Below are positions 20,991 to 32,524 of a stretch of 64,000 nucleotides of DNA, in pieces. Each line of letters begins with the position of its first letter. The stretch's first letter is position 1. The DNA comes from Pictodentalium vernedei (lineage: Eukaryota; Mollusca; Scaphopoda; Dentaliida; Dentaliidae). The notes beneath the pieces were generated by a model, which saw only the letters and a list, made by a program, of their open reading frames with translations, made no database searches and had not been told where the DNA came from. The position numbers were made by a program, and so were the translations under genes. The DNA lies in the NCBI GenBank assembly GCA_031216915.1, contig CM062297.1:365255704-365319703 (forward strand), written 5' to 3'.

Positions 20991-21935
20991 AGGACTTTGG
21001 TAATGGATTCCAGAAAAATCTTGGCTTCTGCATCACAGTGTTGCTGGTTGTAATGTATTGAAGAAGAACATCACAATGTGTGAATGTGTTCATCAATAAT
21101 TCTATCTTTCTGCAATGGCATGAGTGCTGTATTGATGAACACACATTCACACATCATCGGGTTCTATGTTTTTAATATGGCTTCATGACATAGAATCCAT
21201 TAATTTAAATATTGGGTTTTATTTGTAGAATTTGACAGTTCTGACGTCTGCTTGAAATAAAAAGAAAAACAAAACTCAGGTGTGATTGACAAACTCGTGT
21301 GACAAATTGATATGTAAACAGAAATATATAAATAAAAATTGTGTCCAAGTTGGTTATTTATTCGTACTTTTTAAAAATTTGCTGCCCTTAATCAGAACTT
21401 GAGTGTTATAAAATCACTTCCCATTTATTGAATAAGTTTAACTTTGTTAATTTTGGTGGATTTGAACAAACACATTTTCCAGTTGACATTCAATTTATTG
21501 TCTATCACTGCAGCTTCTGAATTGATCAAGGTCAGAAAGCAACATTTTGATTGTCCATCAACAGTAATCTGTATGGAACATATGTTCCATATGGATTTGT
21601 AAATATGGAACTGGAGGAAAAGTAATAGACTTTTAATAAACAATGCTTGAATCTGTATTGAAACTCTGATCCTTTGGGATTGCCATTTCTCCTAGACAAT
21701 GTTGTTCACAGATAGTGGTTGATTTATTCAGTCCTGGAAATGAGACGGGTGCGAGTACAACTGCTCCCTTCAGCACCCGTGATTTCTATTTTAAGGGAGC
21801 TAAAAAGGCACACTTTGAAAAATATTGTGGAGCGCTAAAAAACTGTGAGGGCATATAAATGTGTGTTGTTTTGAGAAAGCGGCACACTATGGCCAATGGC
21901 AAGTTGCTGTCATAATTCTGCAATTCCTTATACAT
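20991..21935. other. Mostly unrecognised; one inverted repeat
   Basis: An inverted repeat lies at about 21076-21156 (gtgtgaatgtgttcatcaata and tattgatgaacacacattcac, ~40-nt loop). Otherwise no feature recognised. Confidence 0.5.
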
Positions 21936-21939
21936 TTAA

Positions 21940-22169
21940 CCCGTGAACACTAGTGGTATCTGCCATGCCAGTTCACTAGCAGCAATTAGAAGAGTCCATA
22001 TTCATTATTTGGGGTAGACTAATTAATATTTTCAACATGCAGCCTCACGGCTGCAGGTTGAAAATACTGATTGGTCTACCCTAGACATTTACTGATCAAC
22101 CATCCTATTTAATGACGTTATGACGTATAATGTTCCTGGCTGGAAAAGTGGCCGCTCGGGTTCAAAGGG
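21940..22169. mobile_element. TTAA-type MITE, family B, copy 1
   Basis: 230 bp between TTAA at 21936-21939 and 22170-22173. Left end CCCGTGAAC, right end GTTCAAAGGG. The core palindrome is 'gtagactaattaatattttcaacatgcagcc' with its complement 'ggctgcaggttgaaaatactgattggtctac'. Other copies are at 36234, 41399 and 63836. Confidence 0.85.
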
Positions 22170-22337
22170 TTAAGGTTTCTGGTGTTTGGTGACAGTATTC
22201 CCTTGAAAATACATATACTGACATTTTACGGTTGCAATTTACTCTCGTCTCTGATTTCGCGGGAGCTTAAAACTGCACCCGTCATGCAATTTTTTTCATT
22301 TCTACTGTTAATATAATTTTTTTTTTTTATTTTTCAG

Positions 22338-22475
22338 GTGTTGTTGGATTTAGCAAGAGTGATATTTGAAGAGCAGAATAATGTTGCCAGTTTGATTCGT
22401 AAAATTATGATGCACACCCAGTCTTTACTACAGTGTGAACGCTGCCAAGTTTTATTGGTGGATAACATGACAAAG
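22338..22475 (+). CDS. Single exon of a PDE11-like cyclic-nucleotide phosphodiesterase (GAF-B domain)
   Basis: 138 bp, 46 codons, phase 0 at both ends. The acceptor is a long T-rich tract ending 'atttttcag|gtg'; the donor is 'aag|gtaatt'. The translation contains DLARVIFEEQNNV and then KIMMHTQSLLQCERCQVLLV. The second block closely resembles the start of the second GAF domain of PDE11A (also PDE5/6), where GAF domains bind cyclic nucleotides and control the C-terminal HD phosphodiesterase that hydrolyses cAMP/cGMP in the cytosol. No neighbouring exon of the same gene is seen in the window, so flanking introns would be over 22 kb and over 41 kb here. The open frame runs on into the intron after 22475, but that part is repeat-free noise. 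I am confident in the exon and moderately confident in the PDE11 subfamily. Confidence 0.8.
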
Positions 22476-22997
22476 GTAATTTCTAAATGCATACAAGATC
22501 TGATCAACAGGTGGTCAAATGAAAAACATATCCACATTCTTGAAGTTACCCAACCTTGCCATTTTTCTCTTTCCCTTTCTACTTCTAACCACCCGCTGTT
22601 TTGGTGATAAATAATATTACAACACTCCGAGCATCCCTCAGCCAATATTATCGCTGGAACTGGGCATCTGATTTTTACTTACAGATCTATAAGTAGACCC
22701 TTTGTCCACTTAACAGTGTTGTAAGAGACTAGCTTTTGTCTTACAATTCAGCAACACTACAAATGAATAGAGAAAAGAATAATAGGAAAGAGACAAAGAA
22801 GTTAGCAATTTATTAATTAACCTCTGGCCGATGATTTCCAATGATATATTATTGCTGGAGTTTATTGTCAAATTAAGTCATGGAAAGAGACACAAAGAAG
22901 TTAGCTGTATATTAATTTATTAATCCGGACATGCTTTTTTTTTAATTAGACATGTACTCACTATATTTCTTGGGATACTTGGGATGTTATAAATATG
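22476..22997. other. Intronic sequence, nothing recognised
   Basis: AT-rich. Two direct copies of 'agagacaaagaagttagc' type sequence (22788 and 22885) with 'tattaatt' tails. No gene. Confidence 0.5.
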
Positions 22998-23094
22998 TTA
23001 GAAACCCTGTGACAATCTGTAAATGAATTAAAGTCACTCGTGCTTCGCACTCGAAACTTTAATTCACTTACAGATTGTCACTCGGTTTATAACC
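22998..23094. repeat. Hairpin repeat
   Basis: GTGACAATCTGTAAATGAATTAAAG pairs with CTTTAATTCACTTACAGATTGTCAC around 'tcactcgtgcttcgcactcgaaa'. Outer bases gttagaaacc / ggtttataac also pair in part. Probably a MITE. No target duplication identified. Confidence 0.65.
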
Positions 23095-23127
23095 TATATA
23101 TAATACATGTAATAAATAATGTTGTTT

Positions 23128-23363
23128 AACCCTTTTACTGCCACACCCAATTTAGCCATATATGGAGGACCTCTATGTATGCAAGGAATTTTAATAAAAT
23201 TTGACATACTTGAAACTCTATCATCTGATTACATGTTGGAAAGGGCTCTCTGAGACCTTTCCAACAAGTAATCAGATGGTACATTTGATCTACACATAAC
23301 CAGATCGTACAAATAATCATCATAAAATAGGTGACAATAGTCGATTTTGACAGCGTAAGTGTT
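23128..23363. mobile_element. TTAA-type palindromic MITE, family J (both units; second at 26033-26268)
   Basis: Left end TTAA + CCCTTTTACTGCCA. The right end 'tgacagcgtaagtgttag' is its degraded complement. The centre is a near-perfect hairpin 'catctgattacatgttggaaagg' / 'cctttccaacaagtaatcagatg' (23221-23279). Confidence 0.65.
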
Positions 23364-23437
23364 AGAGCCCAATATCTACCAAGATCCTCATGGGTTTCTC
23401 AAGTATTATATGAGAACAAAGTGATAATTATAGGTTA

Positions 23438-23545
23438 TTACTCGGTTAGTTTCATATTGGCCAAAATATCAGCCCGAGGTAACTTCATTGAATGAAGTTA
23501 CCAAGGGCTGATATTTCGGCTGATATGAAACTAACCAAGCAATGA
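23438..23545. repeat. Hairpin repeat, family K (both units; second at 26343-26450)
   Basis: Arms of ~48 bp: GGTTAGTTTCATATTGGCCAAAATATCAGCCC and its complement, around 'aacttcattgaatgaagtt'. It would fold as one long stem. Non-coding. Confidence 0.75.
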
Positions 23546-23769
23546 GCTCTTTATTCATTAAACCAAAACAAATAATTATAAAATGTACTCAGAACTCTTA
23601 CAGTTTTCCAATAGTGTTATTGTTTCTCATTTTTTCACAATTTCCAAAGTTTCCTCTTCTAGTTCAACTATCCAAATGTCTGGGCAGCATTCGGATAACT
23701 GAACAGCCTCGTCTCTCACTTCGACAAATCTCTGCCTATGAATCTTAATCTTAGTTTGAAATGAATTTT

Positions 23770-23935
23770 GTGTACCCCTCTCTTCGACCACCTGAACAGA
23801 GTTAGAATGTTGAAGAGCTGACTGTTGCTCGTCGATGCTCAGTGGTTCTCTCCGGGTACACTGGCTTCCTCCACCCGTAAAACTGTCACGGTTACGATTA
23901 GCCATTGTGCATAAGTATGTGACCTTAAAACATCA
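23770..23935 (+). mobile_element. 3' part of the tRNA-headed SINE family (both units; second at 26675-26840)
   Basis: Matches 60480-60647: 'gaacagagttagaatgttga.gagctgac.gttgct.gtcgat' through 'gccattgtgcata.gtatgtgacctta' and the short A-rich tail 'catcaataaataaata'. The tRNA head is missing, as in a 5'-truncated SINE insertion. A minus-strand reading frame through it is a by-product. Confidence 0.8.
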
Positions 23936-23941
23936 ATAAAT

Positions 23942-24150
23942 AAATAACTGGTAGAGTGTGGGAAGCCCATATTTGGGGTTTAAACTGAAATGCAGGTACC
24001 AGATCCATATACTGTGGTTGTGTTTCATATCTTCAGTGGAATTATTTAGTCTCTAAAGATGTGGCCTGTTGCAATTTATGGGAGAGTGCCTATAGGCACT
24101 CTCCTATAAATTGTAACAGGGAAAGACATCTGAACAAATTTTGAAGGCCA
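23942..24150. mobile_element. Palindromic repeat, family E, copy 1 (both units)
   Basis: Left end CTGGTAGAGTGTGGGAAGCCCATATTTGGG. Interior hairpin 'aatttatgggagagtgcctat' / 'ataggcactctcctataaatt' (24075-24114). Matches inverted pieces at 31716-31823 and 42695-42890. The right end is not clear. Confidence 0.6.
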
Positions 24151-24297
24151 AAAATAATTTAGCACTCCACGAGTTAAAAAAATTCAGACTCTCTTGTCTT
24201 TTGAGACGCTTAGATAGCTGATTCCATAAGTTATTCTATAATCTTTCCTAATTAATCTCAAGTACGACTATTAACCGAGTTTAACCTGATACCAACC

Positions 24298-25635
24298 CAG
24301 GGGTCAGCCTGGCAGCTGATTTTAGGGAGAAGTGACTTCTCCCTCCAGAGACTTCAGGGAGAAGTCAGGGGCCAGGAGGGAGAAGTCAGTGGACATGAGA
24401 GAGAAGTCAGAAAAAAACAAAATGTATATGACATTGTGACAAAATAAATGTACACAGAGGACACAATTGTGGAGAAAAAAATAAATAAAAGTTATACAAA
24501 CATACATACACACACAAAACTAAGTCATGTACATGTCGGTTAAAATCCTTCCCCCCCCCCCCCCCCCTCCCCTTCAAAAAATTGTGTCGTCCATGGTTTC
24601 TGAATACCCTAACTCTTTCCCTAACAGTGATGACTTGGGTTACCATGCATTTGATTTTGTATTTACCTCAATGCAGTGGATTTGAAATTTAGCATTACCC
24701 ATGGTGAGAGTGTTCTCTGTAATAGAAGGTATATTCTTTTAAAAAAAATATTTCAAGTATTTAAAATAAATTTCAAGTTCACATAAGAAGCTGGGTCATT
24801 CATGGTTTCTGAATGTCCTAATTGAATTGAAAAGCGTAGTTAAAAAAGTTTTCGACATCCTTCATAAATTAAGCGTCATTAACAATTTGAGTTGAAAATA
24901 TTTCAGTTGTCTCCCTTACCTGCTGCGCTGGTGATAATACTCTGTTCAGAAAAATGACAATTTCTGCCATCCATCTTACTGACACGCGCGATTGGTGCTA
25001 TAAGGCTTGCCATTCTCATCCATCCTAATATGTTTGATTTCTATTGTAGCCTTATTACATTTAACCCCCTTCCACACAAGTTTTCAAAGAAAAACTTTCA
25101 ATGGAAATTGCGGGGCGAATTTCAATGCAACCAATTTTTCAGTAGAACAGAGCGTAACCATAAGCAATTTCGGCGTTTTTATGGATGAACTGTCCCCTGC
25201 ACATTTTTTTTTGTTCTGAAACGTTGGTTAAATTTAATAAATTCTAATAAACTTGATGCGTGTCTTGTGTGATTCGTTGTTTTTGCTTATACACTTTTGG
25301 TTTTAAATAGCATTTTGTGCTGGTTGCTATCAGTTGGGGCTTATTGTTCGAATGACTACGCCATTACAACTCTCTTCAGAAATATAAAATTGGGCTAGTT
25401 TAGGCTATTTTCAGAGCCGTATGACGGATTTTAACAGCAGCCGTGTTTACTTTTTTTGTGAATGCGGAAGCATTGGTTTTTTTTGGAAATAAAACATAAG
25501 AAAATACAGTAAACTGCCATGTCTCCCAAGGAAGTTTTGGAGGGCGACTTGAATTTCCCCCCAGTGTAAGCCAAGGCGACTTCAGGAATGACAAGGCGAC
25601 TTCTTCGCCCTAGTCGCCCACTCGGCTGACCCCTG
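24298..25635. mobile_element. hAT-type non-autonomous element, 1.34 kb (both units; second at 27203-28546)
   Basis: Ends CAGGGGTCAGCC and GGCTGACCCCTG are inverted repeats. The flanks TACCAACC (24290-24297) and TACCAAGC (25636-25643) agree at 7 of 8 bases, an 8-bp hAT-type duplication. Sub-terminal repeats differ at the two sides: 'gggagaagtcag' units on the left (24327-24410) and 'aggcgactt' units on the right (25525-25620). A run of C is at 24550-24567 (longer in the second unit). No transposase frame. Confidence 0.75.
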
Positions 25636-25711
25636 TACCAAGCATGACTAGAAGACGATGCATGCAACAAAATGTCTTAAATAATTAAACTGTTTTCTTT
25701 TTTACCATCTG

Positions 25712-25785
25712 AAACAAAGCATATGATCCCTTATTGGAACAAGCTCATTGAGTTTGTTCCAATAAAGGGCCATATGCTATGTTTT
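25712..25785. repeat. Hairpin with GGAAC-tip (both units; second at 28623-28696)
   Basis: Arms 'aaacaaagcatatgatcccttattggaac' and 'gttccaataaagggccatatgctatgttt' around 'aagctcattgagttt'. The tip resembles those of family G (44030, 46158, 56335) and of the hairpin at 63778. Confidence 0.7.
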
Positions 25786-26008
25786 GAAGACAAGAACAGA
25801 AGTAAAACATAATAAAATATGGATGATGATTTCTGAAAATAATGGAAATTGAAAACAAGATAAAATTTGAATGGTAGTTTATGGAAATAACTCTTCCTGG
25901 TTGTCTCAGTAATCTTTGATGAGACAGTTTTCTAAGATAATTGTCTGTCTCTTTTGCCATTTTTGAAGACAAATATTAATTCAGCTCTTGTATACATGTA
26001 ATGTAATG

Positions 26009-28906
26009 TACATGTAATAAATAATGTTGTTTAACCCTTTTACTGCCACACCCAATTTAGCCATATATGGAGGACCTCTATGTATGCAAGGAATTTTAAT
26101 AAAATTTGACATACTTGAAACTCTATCATCTGATTACATGTTGGAAAGGGCTCTCTGAGACCTTTCCAACAAGTAATCAGATGGTATATTTGATCTACAC
26201 ATAACCAGATCGTACAAATAATCATCATAAAATAGGTGACAATAGTCGATTTTGACAGCGTAAGTGTTAGAGCCCAATATCTACCAAGATCCTCATGGGT
26301 TTCTCAAGTATTATATGAGAACAAAGTGATAATTATAGGTTATTACTCGGTTAGTTTCATATTGGCCAAAATATCAGCCCGAGGTAACTTCATTGAATGA
26401 AGTTACCAAGGGCTGATATTTCGGCTGATATGAAACTAACCAAGCAATGAGCTCTTTATTCATTAAACCAAAACAAATAATTATAAAATGTACTCAGAAC
26501 TCTTACAGTTTTCCAATAGTGTTATTGTTTCTCATTTTTTCACAATTTCCAAAGTTTCCTCTTCTAGTTCAACTATCCAAATGTCTGGGCAGCATTCGGA
26601 TAACTGAACAGCCTCGTCTCTCACTTCGACAAATCTCTGCCTATGAATCTTAATCTTAGTTTGAAATGAATTTTGTGTACCCCTCTCTTCGACCACCTGA
26701 ACAGAGTTAGAATGTTGAAGAGCTGACAGTTGCTCGTCGATGCTCAGTGGTTCTCTCCGGGTACACTGGCTTCCTCCACCCGTAAAACTGTCACGGTTAC
26801 GATTAGCCATTGTGCATAAGTATGTGACCTTAAAACATCAATAAATAAATAACTGGTAGAGTGTGGGAAGCCCATATTTGGGGTTTAAACTGAAATGCAG
26901 GTACCAGATCCATATACTGTGGTTGTGTTTCATATCTTCAGTGGAATTATTTAGTCTCTAAAGATGTGGCCTGTTGCAATTTATGGGAGAGTGCCTATAG
27001 GCACTCTCCTATAAATTGTAACAGGGAAAGACATCTGAACAAATTTTGAAGGCCAAAAATAATTTAGCACTCCACGAGTTAAAAAAATTCAGACTCTCTT
27101 GTCTTTTGAGACGCTTAGATAGCTGATTCCATAAGTTATTCTATAATCTTTCCTAATTAATCTCAAGTACGACTATTAACCGAGTTTAACCTGATACCAA
27201 CCCAGGGGTCAGCCTGGCAGCTGATTTTAGGGAGAAGTGACTTCTCCCTCCAGAGACTTCAGGGAGAAGTCAGGGGCCAGGAGGGAGAAGTCAGTGGACA
27301 TGAGAGAGAAGTCAGAAAAAAACAAAATGTATATGACATTGTGACAAAATAAATGTACACAGAGGACACAATTGTGGAGAAAAAAATAAATAAAAGTTAT
27401 ACAAACATACATACACACACAAAACTAAGTCATGTACATGTCGGTTAAAATCCTTCCCCCCCCCCCCCCCCCCCCCCCTCCCCTTCAAAAAATTGTGTCG
27501 TCCATGGTTTCTGAATACCCTAACTCTTTCCCTAACAGTGATGACTTGGGTTACCATGCATTTGATTTTGTATTTACCTCAATGCAGTGGATTTGAAATT
27601 TAGCATTACCCATGGTGAGAGTGTTCTCTGTAATAGAAGGTATATTCTTTTAAAAAAAATATTTCAAGTATTTAAAATAAATTTCAAGTTCACATAAGAA
27701 GCTGGGTCATTCATGGTTTCTGAATGTCCTAATTGAATTGAAAAGCGTAGTTAAAAAAGTTTTCGACATCCTTCATAAATTAAGCGTCATTAACAATTTG
27801 AGTTGAAAATATTTCAGTTGTCTCCCTTACCTGCTGCGCTGGTGATAATACTCTGTTCAGAAAAATGACAATTTCTGCCATCCATCTTACTGACACGCGC
27901 GATTGGTGCTATAAGGCTTGCCATTCTCATCCATCCTAATATGTTTGATTTCTATTGTAGCCTTATTACATTTAACCCCCTTCCACACAAGTTTTCAAAG
28001 AAAAACTTTCAATGGAAATTGCGGGGCGAATTTCAATGCAACCAATTTTTCAGTAGAACAGAGCGTAACCATAAGCAATTTCGGCGTTTTTATGGATGAA
28101 CTGTCCCCTGCACATTTTTTTTTGTTCTGAAACGTTGGTTAAATTTAATAAATTCTAATAAACTTGATGCGTGTCTTGTGTGATTCGTTGTTTTTGCTTA
28201 TACACTTTTGGTTTTAAATAGCATTTTGTGCTGGTTGCTATCAGTTGGGGCTTATTGTTCGAATGACTACGCCATTACAACTCTCTTCAGAAATATAAAA
28301 TTGGGCTAGTTTAGGCTATTTTCAGAGCCGTATGACGGATTTTAACAGCAGCCATGTTTACTTTTTTTGTGAATGCGGAAGCATTGGTTTTTTTTGGAAA
28401 TAAAACATAAGAAAATACAGTAAACTGCCATGTCTCCCAAGGAAGTTTTGGAGGGCGACTTGAATTTCCCCCCAGTGTAAGCCAAGGCGACTTCAGGAAT
28501 GACAAGGCGACTTCTTCGCCCTAGTCGCCCACTCGGCTGACCCCTGTACCAAGCATGACTAGAAGACGATGCATGCAACAAAATGTCTTAAATAATTAAA
28601 CTGTTTTCTTTTTTACCATCTGAAACAAAGCATATGATCCCTTATTGGAACAAGCTCATTGAGTTTGTTCCAATAAAGGGCCATATGCTATGTTTTGAAG
28701 ACAAGAACAGAAGTAAAACATAATAAAATATGGATGATGATTTCTGAAAATAATGGAAATTGAAAACAAGATAAAATTTGAATGGTAGTTTATGGAAATA
28801 ACTCTTCCTGGTTGTCTCAGTAATCTTTGATGAGACAGTTTTCTAAGATAATTGTCTGTCTCTTTTGCCATTTTTGAAGACAAATATTAATTCAGCTCTT
28901 GTATAC
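26009..28906 (+). repeat. Tandem segmental duplication, unit 2 (2898 bp)
   Basis: Same order and content as 23104-25995 at an offset of 2905 bp before the C run and 2911 bp after it. Confidence 0.95.
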
Positions 28907-29449
28907 TCTTACAGTAGAAAGTTCTCAGATAATAAGAACGAGAGCAGTGGAGTAGAAATCAGAGGGGGAAGGGGGATATAGATCCTTCCAAATTTTCAAA
29001 ACTCTCTCATGCTTTATGGGTTCTGTGTCAGTCATAGTTTTGTCTACATATGTAAATGACATGTTTTAACACACCCCCCTCCCCACACACACAATATTTC
29101 CTTTCTAAACCACAGGACTAGACTAAAAGGATGAAAGAGACAAAAACGAAACCGGCTCTAACAGTAGTATTGTGGCATGGTTTAGGAGTAGCTGAAAGTT
29201 GATCAATAATGGTAAAAGGTTTCAAAAGGTGACAATATATATAGTCTTACTTAAGATATTATCAACATGAATGACATCATCTTCTGAACAATTTTATGAT
29301 AGATATTGCCAGATTATTTTGTCATCATCTAAATCATATGCTATCCATCCCTTTCAATCCAGTTTTTACTGTTACTCTAAAATGAGCACTGTTATTACTG
29401 TTAAACTGATAACTTTCTGTCCATCATCCATCTGTGTATCCAGCATGAA
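28907..29449. other. No recognised feature
   Basis: AT-rich with a G-rich and a C-rich patch (28965, 29075). No gene recognised. Confidence 0.5.
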
Positions 29450-30838
29450 CTTTGCATTATTAACTTCTCATAAACCACAGGGATGAATTGAACCAAATTT
29501 GATATGCATGTTCCTTATCATATGTCAATTCAATTTTGTCCAAATAAAGTTACCACGTCCCACATGGGGCACCAAAAGAGGAATAATTCTGTTAGCACCC
29601 CACAATTTTTTTTTAAGAATTAAAAAATCTTCTTCTCCAAAACAACCAATCAGAATCTTTTGATACGACTTCCTTAGAGGGGGTCAGGTTCACGTTTGTT
29701 CGATAGAAGTCCCTGAGTTCAAATTTAGGCTCCCTATTAATTGGAAACCGAATTTTAACTTGGTGCAATATGAATGAATTCTTCAGATCCACCAGTCACA
29801 GTCTCTTGATATTTGTTATACTGCATCTTTAGGAGTGGGTGGGTGTGAGGTGGGGTGGGTCAGCTTGAAGTTTGTTCAAATCAAGTTCCTGGATTCATAT
29901 TTGGATTCTCTGTGGGAGCTCGATATTTAAATTAGTGTAATATGAGGAATATTCTTTAAAAATCTTCTTCTTCCGATCCATCAGTCAGAATATTTTGATA
30001 TTGGGTATAATATTTTGATATTGAGTATGTAGCATCCTTATTGGGGTGAGAGTCAAGTTTGTTCAAATCAAGTCCCTGGGTTCATATTTGGACTCCGAAT
30101 GGGAACCTGAATTTTAACTCCAATATGACAATTTAAAAAAAAATCTTCTTCAGATCCATATGTCAGAATCTTTTGATGATTGGTTTAGCGCATCCTCAGG
30201 GATGTCAGATTCAAATTTGTCCAAAGGTCTTGGCATCATATTTGGACTCGTGGGAACTCTAACTTTAACATAGTACAATTTGAGACTTATTATTTAAAAA
30301 TCTTTTTCTTCAGATCTACCCGTCAGAATCTTTTGATATTTGATATGCTGCATCCTTAGGAGGTTCAGATTCAAGTTTGTTCAAATCACATCCCAGGTTT
30401 CATATTTGGGCTCCCTATAGGAGCCAGGATTTTAACTTGGTGCAATATGAGGAAATTTATTTAAAATTCTTGTTCAGATCTACCACTCAAAATCTCTTGA
30501 TATTTGGTATACTGCATCTTTAGGAGTGTCAGCTTGAAGTTTGTTCAAATCAATTCTGGAGTTATATTTGGGCCCCCTGTTGGGGTCCGAAATTTTCTTT
30601 AGTATAATAGGAAGAATATTCTTCAAAACTCTTCTTTAGATTCATCGGTGAGAATATTTTGATATTGGCAGTAGCATCCTAAGTGGGGTGAGATTCAAGT
30701 TTGTTCAAATCAAGTCCCTGGGTTCAAATTTGGGCTTCTTATGGGAACCCAAATTTAAAATCATTCCAACATGAAATTTTTTTGAATTGTGCTTACGAAC
30801 AACTGAGCTGGTAAACTTGAGTTAGAGTACATTATGTA
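29450..30838 (+). repeat. Tandem array (~160-bp unit), Helentron-like family with 'TTCAAATCAAGTCCCTGGG' units
   Basis: Seven or more diverged units, each with 'cagatccaccagtcagaatcttttgata', 'agattcaagtttgttcaaatcaagtccctggg' and 'tgggagccaaattttaacttagtgcaatatgagg' blocks (key box near 29690, 29862, 30052, 30210, 30371, 30535, 30695). The same unit fills 34985-36853, 55400-56000 and 57300-59450. The entry block 'cttatcatatgtcaattca' (29515) also occurs at 54860 in an element with a visible 5' end. No coding frame. Confidence 0.8.
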
Positions 30839-31152
30839 CAGTTAAAACTAGAAGTCCTGTCATGAAATGCGCACAAATAGTTCGTCTATCTGCACGTTAA
30901 TCTATGCGTTATTAGCACAGTAAGGCTGTCAAATTCTGTACATATGGCCTGTGCACAAGCAATGTTTCAGCCAATGGACCTCTGGGTAACCCAGAGGTCC
31001 ATTGGCAGAAACATTGCTTGTGTTTGCTATGAGTAACCAGGAGAACCTGCTGTGCTTTGGATGTCATTCGATATGGCAATTGCGTGCAATTCCTATGCGC
31101 AATTAAGCGTAGATAATCGCACAGTTCGTGACAGGACTTTTAGTTTTAACTG
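30839..31152. mobile_element. TA-type MITE, family H
   Basis: 314 bp between TA at 30837-30838 and 31153-31154. Inverted ends CAGTTAAAACTAGAAGTCC and GGACTTTTAGTTTTAACTG. Central hairpin 'aagcaatgtttcagccaatggacctctgg' / 'ccagaggtccattggcagaaacattgctt' (30958-31021). It has split the tandem array on either side. Confidence 0.85.
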
Positions 31153-31715
31153 TATATAAGATTAATGTTTGTTCAAATGGGGTTCCATGAGTCCACTTTA
31201 GTCCCAGGGAGGGGTGGCAGATCCATTTGACAATTTTTTTTCTTCTTGAAAACAAGATTAGGAGGATTTTGATTACTGTAAAAAACATTCGCCTTTGGGG
31301 GTGGGGGGGGGGGGGGGGAACTAGTGGTGGGGGGTGATCAACTGGGTGATTTTTGTTCTTTTTGCCTCTTGATGAGTTTTGAAGGGGTTTGAGTTGTTTT
31401 CTGCAAAAAAGGATATAAAAAACAAACAATTCACCCAAAAGACCAGTCTTGTATGCATTCACAGGTAGTAAAGTGTGGACTAGAAATATCTTCTAAGTGT
31501 CTAAATGCTCTGATTTCAGTTTTGTGGAATTTGTTTGAAGCCATTGTTGCCTGTATGTGTACAATATGTGCTGTTTATGAAAAGACCATTGTGTGGAGAA
31601 AGGAATTACATAATCTGGTGAAAAAAATGCTGTATCATGAAAACTTGAAATGTTGAACCCCCAGCTGGTAGATTACTAACTATTTTTAATTGTCATCATT
31701 TGTTCCTATGGATTT
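31153..31715. other. Array tail and unrecognised sequence
   Basis: Array-like text continues to about 31440 ('atgtttgttcaaatggggttcc', and a G run at 31300-31318). 31453-31656 is an open frame of 67 codons after a 'cag' but shows no family; I do not call it an exon. Confidence 0.5.
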
Positions 31716-31823
31716 GACTTGTTACAAATGAGGGGAGAGTTCCAAAAGGAACATTATGTCTTTAAGTTCTGGTACCTGCACTTTAGAATAAAGCCCAAAT
31801 ATGGGCTTCCAGTACTCAGCTAG
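31716..31823. mobile_element. Palindromic repeat, family E, copy 2 (right part)
   Basis: 'ggtacctgcactttagaataaagcccaaatatgggcttcc...ctagTTAA' is the reverse complement of the 23942 end. It directly abuts a family F element at TTAA 31824-31827. Confidence 0.6.
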
Positions 31824-31827
31824 TTAA

Positions 31828-32058
31828 AGGTCTGGAGATTTTTTTACACATTTTTGCTATTCATTGAGAGTCTATCTTCTTGACTTTGCAGTTGTTAGTA
31901 GGCAAGTTTAGCTGCCTTCATAGAAATCACAGCCAAGGTACATTTTAAGTCACATTGAGTTTACCCAGACTTCATGATGGGGCACTTGTTCTGTTGCAGT
32001 GAAAAGTGATAAATGCTGAAATTAGTCCCTTGATGTTTAAATGAAGAATCTGTTTGCT
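31828..32058. mobile_element. TTAA-type MITE, family F, copy 1
   Basis: 'AGGTCTGGAGATTTTTTTACACA' after TTAA matches the ends of 32063-32311 and 42895-43114. The body has the 'ggcaag.tt.gctgcct' hairpin core in degraded form (31910-31935). It lies head to tail with copy 2. Confidence 0.55.
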
Positions 32059-32062
32059 TTAA

Positions 32063-32311
32063 CCCTTAGGGCCTAGAGATTTTTACATATTTTGCTACAC
32101 TTTGACGGTCTACTCTGTGACCTGTTTGTCTACCTGTGACTTTGCTGCTGTTTTTTGGCAAGTCTTGGCTGCCTATATAGGCCGCCAAAACTTTCCTAAA
32201 AAAACTACCAAGGTGCTTAGAATGTAACTTGTGAGTTAACCCAAAGCCTGCATGTAGGGGCACCTGTACTGTTGCCAAAAATGTGATCAAAGTCTGAAAG
32301 GCCCTTAAGTG
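32063..32311. mobile_element. TTAA-type MITE, family F, copy 2
   Basis: Between TTAA at 32059-32062 and 32312-32315. Left end CCCTTAGGGCCTAGAGATTTTTACA. Core hairpin 'ggcaagtcttggctgcctat' / 'ataggccgccaaaactttcc'. Confidence 0.7.
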
Positions 32312-32524
32312 TTAAAATATTATAAATTTTAAGATAGAATAATGTTGAATTTTTTTGTGCATGAAACTTGTATGGGCAAAAAGAATTTGTCACCTTTCTT
32401 TATGCCCGGACTCCCTATGCAAATAATGTAAAGAATAACAAAAGGTAATTCCGTTTGGCACAACACCGATGATCTAAATGTGTTCTACCTATTTATTATG
32501 TTCTCCTCATTGTTCTCATACATG

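Larger units (their letters stand above)
23104..25995 (+). repeat. Tandem segmental duplication, unit 1 (2892 bp)
   Basis: Matches 26009-28906 almost base for base. Differences I see are a few substitutions (for example at 23284, 23819 and 25442) and the length of a C run near 24550. The 13-bp spacer 25996-26008 is ATGTAATGTAATG. Contents: a TTAA-type MITE, two hairpins, a SINE tail, part of a family E repeat and a hAT-type element. Confidence 0.95.

Noticed and set aside
23627..23905. 92-codon minus-strand frame, present in both duplicated units
   Set aside because: It lies over the SINE tail and recurs (shorter) at the SINE at 60463-60651; it is antisense to a SINE.
31453..31656. Possible exon after 'attcacag'
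   Set aside because: The 67-codon frame resembles no family I know and has no clear donor. It is not a GAF or catalytic PDE segment.
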